Shown here: positions 1 through 5,265 of the stretch, piece after piece
How positions within the stretch are numbered: the first letter of the stretch is position 1
Layout of the letters: every line of letters begins with the position of its first letter
Assembly: GCA_021780055.1 (NCBI GenBank)
Contig: JAJXZM010000510.1
Location: 1 to 5,265 of the forward strand
Direction: 5' to 3'
DNA length: 5,265 bases
Source: Acidobacteriota bacterium
GTDB taxonomy: Bacteria; Acidobacteriota; Terriglobia; UBA7540
The notes under the pieces: model-generated
Seen by the model: only the letters and a program-made list of their open reading frames with translations
Databases searched by the model: none
What the model was told of the DNA's origin: nothing
Made by a program: the position numbers and the translations under genes

Positions 1-613
1 TGTCCTCGACATCCAGAAGTTGATAGAGATTGTCACCTGATCCGAGCACTGGGAAATTCCTGCCTTCGTATGCCCAATCATAGAGAAGTTCAAAGACACC
101 CAGCCTCTCAGGCCCTACGAAGCTCTTGGGTCGGAGCACGGGAACGCAGTGTCCCATTTCGCGATAGGAAAGGCAGTGTTTCTCGGCCTCGATCTTCGCC
201 TCCCCGTAAGGACCCACCCCCTGCAACCGGTCGTTTTCAAAAATCGGATGATGGTCGGGAATTCCATAGACAGACGTGGAAGAGATGAAGATGACACGCG
301 ATGCGCCGCATCGAAATGCTGTTTCCAGGACCTTTCGTGTGCCCTCTGCATCGGTCGAGAAGATGTCCTCGCGGCGACTCAAAGGAAGTGCCGCGGCCGC
401 ATGAACAACAATCTCTACGCCTGTCATGGCACGTTCGAGAGCATGAGGATCGCGAATATCCCCCAGTATCGCCTCAACGACATTGACCTCGGGGTATTCA
501 AATGGCGCAATATCCAGTGTTCGCACTGCCTGGTCGTTTCGCAGAAGGTAGCGGCAAAGATTAATGCCGAGGAATCCCGAACCTCCTGTGATGAGATAGA
601 GATGTTTCGCCAC
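1..613 (-). CDS. NAD-dependent epimerase/dehydratase (extended SDR), 3' end cut off by the window edge
   Basis: About 204 codons are present from a GTG at 613-611; the C-terminal third or so lies beyond base 1 (family members usually have 310-350 residues). The N-terminal Rossmann fold is plain: TGGSGFLG at residues 9-16 is the glycine-rich dinucleotide loop, Asp34 at the end of strand 2 (RTLDIAP) suggests NAD rather than NADP, GDIRD at 51-55 is the adenine-contact region, and HAAAALP at 71-77 follows strand 4. Catalytic elements are SSTSVYG at 111-117 and the YxxxK pair Tyr136/Lys140 (YGEAK). LRPKSFVGP at 160-168 and the LLDVED near the cut are typical of sugar-nucleotide epimerases and dehydratases. 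Such enzymes oxidise and re-reduce, or dehydrate, a nucleotide sugar in the cytoplasm; the substrate cannot be told. GAGG ends 5 bases before the GTG. The frame stays open up to a TAG at 691-689, so a TTG start at 688 is possible. Confidence 0.93.
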   Translation of the reverse strand, partial: MAKHLYLITGGSGFLGINLCRYLLRNDQAVRTLDIAPFEYPEVNVVEAILGDIRDPHALERAMTGVEIVVHAAAALPLSRREDIFSTDAEGTRKVLETAFRCGASRVIFISSTSVYGIPDHHPIFENDRLQGVGPYGEAKIEAEKHCLSYREMGHCVPVLRPKSFVGPERLGVFELLYDWAYEGRNFPVLGSGDNLYQLLDVED

Positions 614-939
614 AGTCCCCTCACTCTCCCCAAAGCGGTCAGCGCAGTTCAACAGCGCTTCGACGGAAGGACCCGGCTTGTCATTCAACTACCGCCTTGA
701 CTGGTACCTCGACTCCACTGCGATTTTGCCCGCATTCACAAGAAGATCTTACCCGTGACTCAAGAGACCGATGCCGGTAGTCTTCCAGTCGCTGCTGGCG
801 ACGAACTCGGCGCCGATTTTTCTATACCCAGCACACCACCCGAAATGGCGCGCCTGCGGTTGCAGCGGGCACCACGTGCCTGGTCTTCTTCGAACGGTAT
901 GAACCAAAGGCAACACACGCTCTTCACCGAAGTCAGAAT
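614..939. other. Intergenic stretch without a convincing gene
   Basis: These 326 bases lie between the stop of the SUMF1-like gene and the GTG of the SDR. Short frames exist on both strands (for example 749-943 minus and 755-979 plus), but none has a Shine-Dalgarno site, a recognisable motif or protein-like composition. There are small dyads: ggcac/gtgcc with a 3-base loop at 868-880, and the palindrome TCGGCGCCGA at 807-816. Neither forms a stem followed by a T-run on the strand where a terminator is needed. No sigma-70 promoter with a good -10 box was found for the SDR. If the SDR starts at the TTG at 688, the gap shrinks to about 250 bases. It could hold a promoter, leader or degraded gene, but nothing specific is visible. 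Confidence 0.6.
617..622 (-). promoter_or_regulatory. Likely Shine-Dalgarno site of the SDR gene
   Basis: The minus strand reads GAGGGG and then ACT before the GTG at 613. The GAGG core sits 5 bases from the start codon, an acceptable distance. The alternative TTG at 688 has AAGGCGG only 3 bases upstream, which is a closer match to the consensus but poorly spaced. This is why GTG is preferred. Confidence 0.5.
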
Positions 940-1938
940 TCATTTATCCAGCGTCTTGCAACAACGAAATCCCAGATGATAGTTGGAATGGCTTCGAGGA
1001 TCCATTACCCTGCTCCCATGCCAGTAGGGAGCGCGCCAGCGGCACCAGTCCTCGTGCGCGCGAGTAGTGTCGAAGACGAACCAGCTGCCCTTCATCTCGG
1101 TGTAGCCGAGCTCGGTGCTGCCCCGACTCGACATTTGGTTCTTGTTCAGAGGCAGATTCATGTGCTCTGCCGCGTTTCCATTCAGGTCATAGACTTCGAG
1201 CGGACTGTGGCAAGCAGGGAAGTCGCCCGATGGATAAGTATTGGATCCGCATCGTGTCCAGCCGCCACCGTCGCAGCCAGGGCTTTTCCTGCTTCCTGTA
1301 GCACATATACCATTTTGATATTCCGGGCCATAGCTCCAGGACTTCGAATTGCTATCCGCCTGGTTGTGAGCAAACCGCATACGGCGAACGTCACCCAGGT
1401 CAAAACGGTAGTCCGGCGGCTCAAGGCATCCTGCACAGGCTCCCTCCCATTCATGCGCGTCGCAGAGCCGTTTGCCGATGGCCCAGCAAATCTCGGCGGC
1501 TTCGCGGGCCTTCACCCAAACCACGGGATACGTGCATGGGATGTCCGGGAATTCAAATTGATCGATGCAGGCTTTGGCATCTTCCGGCTTTTCCTTCCGA
1601 GGATCATAGAGCGGGGCCATATACTTCGCTTTGCAGATTCTTTCAAAGCGAGGATTCTCGTAGCGCACTCCCATTCCGCTGAGCTTTGCCTGGCATTCTG
1701 CGGGCGTCACCGGATGGTGAGCAATGGCAGGATTGCCTTGCCCTATGTAAGAGGATTTCGCGAATATGTCTCGGACCGCATTGATCTGGCTGTCCGTGAG
1801 TCCATGAACTTTCTGCAATTGTTGAAAGAGCACTTCATTCTGTTGCTGCAGCGATTGGGGTGCTGCGAAGGACGGGCTGAGGCCGATGAGGATCAGCGGC
1901 GCGAGCACTCCGACGACAAAAAAACGCCGAATGATCAT
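940..1938 (-). CDS. Exported Cys-rich SUMF1/FGE-sulfatase-domain protein
   Basis: 332 residues. Residues 1-26 form a signal peptide (MIIRRFF, then a hydrophobic core VVGVLAPLILIGL, then SFAA near the cleavage site), so the protein should act outside the cytoplasm. Residues 27-120 are an N-terminal region with a Gln-rich helix (SLQQQNEVLFQQLQKV) and a striking IGQGNPAIAHHPVTPAEC. The SUMF1 (C-type-lectin-like) domain covers about 123-329: CIDQFEFPD, TYPVVWVKAREAAEICW, GKRLCDAHEWEGACAG at 155-170, LEVYDLNGNAAEHM at 247-260, MKGSWF at 282-287, and LGFRCCK at 322-328. The mature part has at least 15 cysteines, fitting disulfides in an oxidising compartment. True formylglycine-generating enzymes use two cysteines five residues apart near the end; here only Cys299 (DWCRW) is found, with Ala294 five residues before it, so sulfatase activation is not predicted. 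Many SUMF1 proteins are non-catalytic or bind ligands. The start is fixed by an excellent Shine-Dalgarno site. Function unknown. Confidence 0.9.
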   Translation of the reverse strand: MIIRRFFVVGVLAPLILIGLSPSFAAPQSLQQQNEVLFQQLQKVHGLTDSQINAVRDIFAKSSYIGQGNPAIAHHPVTPAECQAKLSGMGVRYENPRFERICKAKYMAPLYDPRKEKPEDAKACIDQFEFPDIPCTYPVVWVKAREAAEICWAIGKRLCDAHEWEGACAGCLEPPDYRFDLGDVRRMRFAHNQADSNSKSWSYGPEYQNGICATGSRKSPGCDGGGWTRCGSNTYPSGDFPACHSPLEVYDLNGNAAEHMNLPLNKNQMSSRGSTELGYTEMKGSWFVFDTTRAHEDWCRWRAPYWHGSRVMDPRSHSNYHLGFRCCKTLDK

Positions 1939-1944
1939 TGCCGG

Positions 1945-1953
1945 ACCTCCTTT
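1945..1953 (-). promoter_or_regulatory. Strong Shine-Dalgarno site of the SUMF1-like gene, overlapping the upstream stop codon
   Basis: The minus strand reads AAAGGAGGT and then CCGGCA before the ATG at 1938, a near-perfect site with 6-base spacing. The first bases of the site belong to the TAA (1954-1952) that ends the 600-residue gene, so ribosomes finishing that gene stop on top of the site. This decides the start of the SUMF1-like gene and points to translational coupling. Confidence 0.88.
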
Positions 1954-3754
1954 ATTGATTCCGCCGCGTTACGTAAAAGAAATCCCGGTTATCGGGATAT
2001 GCCAGGAAGCGCGGAACAGTCCCCTGCGGGGTGGACTTGTCCACTTGTTGCATTCCTGTCATGAGGTGGTTGACAATCAACCGGGATCCCGCCCGCCTGT
2101 AGAGGGCAAAATATGTATGCTCGAGGGCATTCATATCAAGAAGCATCCCGTAGCGGCACTGGTAGGCCACAAAAACTCGTGCCATGGCGGAAGGCGTCGC
2201 GGCAGAGAACACCGCATAAATCAAGAATCGCTTTTTACCGTGGATCTGCAAAGCAGCACCGGCACGGATCGTGCGCAGTTTCCTGTCTTCCGAGCCCGAC
2301 CAGTTTCCGCCTCCCCAGTTATTTACCAGTCGTCCGGGAACTATTGACTGCGAAGGTGCGTCGAAATCCACGAGCGCGACGCCATTTTGCCGGGCATATT
2401 GGACCTTGCCCAAGAACTTGTTGTCCGCTGACTCCCAGGTCTTCATCCCGGTGGACCCATCGTTCAATACAAAGATCGTAGCTAAACCTGGCTGAAGCTT
2501 GCTGAAGACTACACCCCTCTCCACGAATCCATAGTGGCTTCCGTAATTCCTGGACGCGAATTCTCCGTACTTAAATGCGCCATGGGTGCGCTTGAATCCG
2601 CCCGTGAACGTGGCCACGGTTCTCCGTGCATCCTCGGGATCAACCATGCCTGTCGAAACCAGCGGCTCAATCGTTCCAATCCCATCAGGACCGGGCAGTT
2701 TCGAATCCCGGACACCTGGCTGGATGTGCTCGGACCAGCCCACGCCTGGATGCTGCGTACCCAGCGCGAAGCCAAGGTCAAAATCGTCGAGATCAAAGGC
2801 CACCAGATAACACAGCGCCGAGTCTTCTTTACCGTCGAGCGGCGCGACACCCGATTTCCCGCTTTTCAGCAACGAGCCATCGATCAGTTGCGGCGCTGTC
2901 ACGCTCACCCAGATGCCTGGGTTTCCCATCGCTGCGTACCAGGCACCGGGGCGCAGTCCGTCAGGCATGGAGGAGTCTAGTTCAAGCCCCAAGGCAGTGG
3001 GAACCAATAGCCGGCTGGCATATTTCGGATCAATTCTGGCACTAAGTGGAACAGCGGCCGATGCTTCTCCGGCTTTATCAACTCCAATACCCGCTTGTTG
3101 GGGACGCAGTTCGCCGGTCTCGCGGTTAGTGTCTTGCAAGAGATGGCGAAAGAGTACAATTAAGTTCTCTCCGCCCGTGACATTATCGCGAAGAAAGTCC
3201 GTCACAGCTTCCAGATTTGTGCGATATCCCTTCGCTGGATTTCGCAGAAACAAGCGGCCCTCACAGATGGGGGCATAGATTTGCTGGGAGCTTTTCGCTT
3301 GATCCAGGGAGCCACCCTCAAAAAGACTGCAGCGGTAGGACTTTCCTGCTTCCGAGATCTCGATTCCTGAAGGATATTGCGGCGTGAGGAGAAGCCTTCG
3401 AGAAAGCGGCCTGGGGTTTTCAAGGTGATAGGAGGATTTGCCGCCGTTTTGCCAGGCGACTGAAAGTAAATACCAGGCATTGATCGCTGGATTGAGGTTG
3501 ACAAGCGTTGCAGTTCCGTCGGCGCTGGTTCCTGAGCGTATCCGAATGGAGCTTGTCGTCCGAAACTGTTGCAGATGCAAGATTGACTTGGGGCCGGCGG
3601 CCTCATACTCTTCCGTTTGACTTCGAGGTGCTGTGGTCTGGCCAACTGTGCTGCCGGCCCTCACGGTAAGCGCCACCGCCGCACAGACAATCACGAGTGT
3701 CAAATAACGGCGCCCTCGGGTCGCTGAAGTGATTCCGCTTCCTCTTGCAGCCAT
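1952..3754 (-). CDS. Exported 600-residue protein, C-terminal half distantly like phosphodiester glycosidase (NAGPA/DUF2233)
   Basis: Residues 1-35 look like a signal peptide or N-terminal anchor: arginines in MAARGSGITSATRGRRY, then LTLVIVCAAVALTV, then RAGS. I do not recognise residues 40-310; they look like beta-rich extracellular sequence (LVNLNPAINAWYLLSVAWQNG at 84-104) and hold Cys142 and Cys164, a possible disulfide. From about 315 the order of elements recalls the NAGPA fold: TFTGGFKRTHGAFKYGEF at 382-399 (family: NGGFF), HYGFVERGVV at 407-416, ATIFVLNDGSTGMKTW at 425-440, NGVALVDFD at 457-465, RTIRAGAALQIHGKKRFLIY at 494-513, and ATPSAMARVFVAYQCRYGMLLDMN at 519-542, where the family usually has an LDGG-like end. 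The usual NGG and DGG residues are changed, so activity is doubtful. The family cleaves sugar-phosphodiester bonds or binds cell-wall glycans. It starts 40 bases after the UbiA stop and is the only possible start in that frame there; the Shine-Dalgarno GGGGAG is close (3 bases). It could instead be a wholly new family. Confidence 0.85.
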   Translation of the reverse strand: MAARGSGITSATRGRRYLTLVIVCAAVALTVRAGSTVGQTTAPRSQTEEYEAAGPKSILHLQQFRTTSSIRIRSGTSADGTATLVNLNPAINAWYLLSVAWQNGGKSSYHLENPRPLSRRLLLTPQYPSGIEISEAGKSYRCSLFEGGSLDQAKSSQQIYAPICEGRLFLRNPAKGYRTNLEAVTDFLRDNVTGGENLIVLFRHLLQDTNRETGELRPQQAGIGVDKAGEASAAVPLSARIDPKYASRLLVPTALGLELDSSMPDGLRPGAWYAAMGNPGIWVSVTAPQLIDGSLLKSGKSGVAPLDGKEDSALCYLVAFDLDDFDLGFALGTQHPGVGWSEHIQPGVRDSKLPGPDGIGTIEPLVSTGMVDPEDARRTVATFTGGFKRTHGAFKYGEFASRNYGSHYGFVERGVVFSKLQPGLATIFVLNDGSTGMKTWESADNKFLGKVQYARQNGVALVDFDAPSQSIVPGRLVNNWGGGNWSGSEDRKLRTIRAGAALQIHGKKRFLIYAVFSAATPSAMARVFVAYQCRYGMLLDMNALEHTYFALYRRAGSRLIVNHLMTGMQQVDKSTPQGTVPRFLAYPDNRDFFYVTRRNQ

Positions 3755-3757
3755 GGG

Positions 3758-3763
3758 CTCCCC
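3758..3763 (-). promoter_or_regulatory. Weak Shine-Dalgarno site of the 600-residue gene
   Basis: GGGGAG on the minus strand ends only 3 bases before the ATG at 3754, shorter than usual. No other start codon occurs in this frame between the UbiA stop and 3754. The GGAGC in this site can pair with GCTCC just after the UbiA stop (3793-3789), which might hide the site until translation of UbiA ends nearby. Confidence 0.45.
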
Positions 3764-3794
3764 ACATCGATAAGGCGCTTTGCTTTCAGGAGCT

Positions 3795-5219
3795 TTAAAT
3801 TGCCAACAAGGCTGTGCCCACCATCAGGAGAATTGAGATCTGACTCTTTCGATTTCGCAGCGCGAACACGATTGGATCGTCATGCATTTCCCCACGATGC
3901 GCAACCAGCCAGAGATGTCCGATCCAATAAAGCAGGAGCGGACACAGAAACCACATGAACTCGGGCCTTGTATAGAGGGCCTTCATCTTTCCACTGGTGA
4001 TGTCAAGCGCGAGAACTACAACTGCCAAGTACCCGCTCACTATTCCCATGGAGGCCAGCAGCTCAGTATCCGCAAGCCTGTAGCCCCTTGCTGTGGCGTG
4101 TTCCCCTTCAATCTTCCGCATGACTACGAGTTCACCGTAGCGTTTCAGCAGTGCGAGACTGACGAAAAAGAACGTAGTAAATGCCAGCAGCCACTCGGAT
4201 GGCCAGATCCACACTGCCGCCCCTCCCGCGATGACTCGCAAAGTGTAAAGCCCGGCGAGGACAAGAACGTCAAGCATGACGATCTTTTTCACGTAGAGTG
4301 AGTACAGGACCGTTAGTAGGTAATAGAGGAGCAAAACTTCGAGGAAGAATTTCGAGACCAAACCTCCCACAACAAAGCCGATGACCAACAGACCCGGAAC
4401 CATCAGAAGGGCGTAGGAAATTGGCAATCGCCCTGCCGCGAATGGCCGCAGACGTTTATTTGGGTGCCTGCGATCAGCCGTCAAGTCAACCAGATCGTTA
4501 AAGAGGTAACCGCTCGATGCACAACAGCAGAAGGCCAGAAAACCAAGCAAAACCTTTCCCCAGAGTTCCGGCTGATAGAATTCGTGTGCTGCAAGAAGCG
4601 GAATAAACAAAAGGAGATTTTTCAGCCACTGCTGCGGGCGTAGCGCACGCAGGTACTCGGCGGGACCGGGCCCGTGATCTTCGAATAACACTTGGCGACG
4701 ATGCTCTTTTGCGGCAACTCGCGCCATCTGCCGGTTTGGATTAACCAAAATCGTATTCCTGGCTGAAGCCAGGACTTCTCTGTCACAGTGCCCATTTGCG
4801 GCATAATCGAAGCCCCTCTCGCCAAACTGCGCCACTAGACGTTCGCGTTTGTGTTTCCCCGACAGGTTAGTTTTTCCGTCACTGGCCAGAATGGAGTCGA
4901 ACAACTTGAGGTGGTCCGCCACCTGCTGGGCATATCGTTTGTCGCCGGCCGTGGCCAAGATTATCTGGCGTCCCTGGGCTCGCTGAGCTCTGACATATTC
5001 CACAAATTGGGGCCGATACGGGATGAGTTGGGGGTCGAGCGAAACTCGATAGGCGATTTCTTGCTTGAACTCCGCCCTGCCCTTCAGCAACCAGAACGGC
5101 AAGGCGAAAATATATTGAGGCTCTTTCTTAACCAGATCCATCAGGGACTCAACCAGCAGGTCTGTCTTCACTAATGTCCCGTCAAGATCAACTACCAGTG
5201 GCACGTCAGGAAGCCGCAT
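3795..5219 (-). CDS. HAD-UbiA fusion: decaprenyl-phosphate phosphoribosyltransferase-like prenyltransferase
   Basis: 474 residues, two domains. Residues 8-165 are a HAD hydrolase domain: DLDGTL at 11-16 (nucleophile Asp11, Asp13), IILATAG at 86-92 (motif II Thr90), GKHKRERL at 121-128 (a likely motif III lysine), and YAANGHCD at 139-146, where the usual glycine-aspartate pair is replaced. Residues 190-474 are a UbiA-type membrane domain: LRPQQWLKNLLLFIPLLAA at 192-210, first Asp-rich motif NDLVDLTADRRHPNKRLRP at 241-259, second motif YSLYVKKIVMLD at 306-317, and about nine hydrophobic segments to the end. The NDxxDxxxDxxHPxKxxRP pattern and LRPxQWxKN are those of Rv3806c-type enzymes, which join phosphoribose from PRPP to polyprenyl phosphate at the membrane, first step of the DPA arabinose donor. 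The fused HAD could remove the 5'-phosphate, a job done by a separate enzyme in mycobacteria (inference). The frame is open upstream to the window edge and the ATG lacks a good Shine-Dalgarno site, so the true start may lie further right. Confidence 0.93.
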   Translation of the reverse strand: MRLPDVPLVVDLDGTLVKTDLLVESLMDLVKKEPQYIFALPFWLLKGRAEFKQEIAYRVSLDPQLIPYRPQFVEYVRAQRAQGRQIILATAGDKRYAQQVADHLKLFDSILASDGKTNLSGKHKRERLVAQFGERGFDYAANGHCDREVLASARNTILVNPNRQMARVAAKEHRRQVLFEDHGPGPAEYLRALRPQQWLKNLLLFIPLLAAHEFYQPELWGKVLLGFLAFCCCASSGYLFNDLVDLTADRRHPNKRLRPFAAGRLPISYALLMVPGLLVIGFVVGGLVSKFFLEVLLLYYLLTVLYSLYVKKIVMLDVLVLAGLYTLRVIAGGAAVWIWPSEWLLAFTTFFFVSLALLKRYGELVVMRKIEGEHATARGYRLADTELLASMGIVSGYLAVVVLALDITSGKMKALYTRPEFMWFLCPLLLYWIGHLWLVAHRGEMHDDPIVFALRNRKSQISILLMVGTALLAI

Positions 5220-5265
5220 CCCGGATGATACGGGCAGTTCCCACTCCCTGCCTTGCCTTTCAGCG

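Noticed and set aside
1..613. Annotation of the SDR as DprE2 (partner of the UbiA enzyme)
   Set aside because: DprE2 is a classical short SDR; this protein has the extended-SDR layout with HAAAALP, SSTSVYG and an LRPKSFVGP region typical of nucleotide-sugar enzymes.
149..700. Plus-strand open frame of 183 codons
   Set aside because: It is antisense to the SDR, whose TGGSGFLG, SSTSVYG and YGEAK motifs show the real frame.
807..880. Palindrome TCGGCGCCGA followed by five T, and the ggcac/gtgcc dyad, as terminators
   Set aside because: The first leaves a stem of only about three pairs once a loop is allowed, and its T-run is on the plus strand where no gene ends; the second is five pairs with no T-run.
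749..943. Minus-strand 64-residue frame whose ATG overlaps the SUMF1-like stop (ATGA)
   Set aside because: The ATGA overlap looks like coupling, but there is no Shine-Dalgarno site, the composition (many Arg, Trp, Gly) is not protein-like, and no motif is visible.
940..1938. Annotation as a formylglycine-generating enzyme (sulfatase activator)
   Set aside because: Only one of the two catalytic cysteines can be placed, and no sulfatase gene is in the window.
976..2064. Plus-strand open frame of 362 codons
   Set aside because: It lies antisense to the SUMF1-like gene, whose signal peptide, domain motifs and perfect Shine-Dalgarno site are clear. The plus-strand product has no recognisable motif.

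Overview
The window is bacterial DNA of moderately high GC (judged by eye, not computed). All four supportable genes lie on the minus strand, so they read right to left: a HAD-UbiA fusion (3795-5219), an exported 600-residue protein (1952-3754), an exported Cys-rich SUMF1-like protein (940-1938), and an extended SDR that runs off the left edge (1-613). Several longish plus-strand reading frames are antisense shadows. I see no tRNA, rRNA, CRISPR array, insertion sequence, transposase or phage gene. The organism cannot be named. Exported proteins with typical signal peptides, Shine-Dalgarno sites and a HAD-UbiA fusion would fit a soil or sediment Gram-negative lineage such as Acidobacteriota or a deltaproteobacterial group, but this is a weak inference.

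Right part: the HAD-UbiA protein carries the motif NDLVDLTADRRHPNKRLRP, typical of the UbiA subgroup that includes decaprenyl-phosphate phosphoribosyltransferase (Rv3806c/UbiA of mycobacteria). Its likely role is making a polyprenyl-phosphate-linked pentose or other lipid-linked precursor for cell-envelope glycans. Middle: the 600-residue protein starts 40 bases after the UbiA stop. It has a signal peptide and a C-terminal half that resembles, distantly, the phosphodiester glycosidase (NAGPA/DUF2233) fold. The SUMF1-like gene follows 13 bases later, and its strong Shine-Dalgarno site overlaps the stop codon of the gene before it, so these two are very probably translated together. Left part: a 326-base stretch without a convincing gene or terminator separates the SUMF1-like gene from the SDR.

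The envelope-glycan reading rests on the UbiA and SDR genes, which are types often found in polysaccharide or lipid-linked sugar clusters. The two exported proteins between them are the least explained part. A UbiA/SDR pair making or remodelling a sugar donor, with an exported pair acting on the product outside the membrane, is a hypothesis only. No promoter or intrinsic terminator can be defended, so the operon claim rests on shared strand and short spacing for the first three genes; the SDR may or may not belong to the same transcript.
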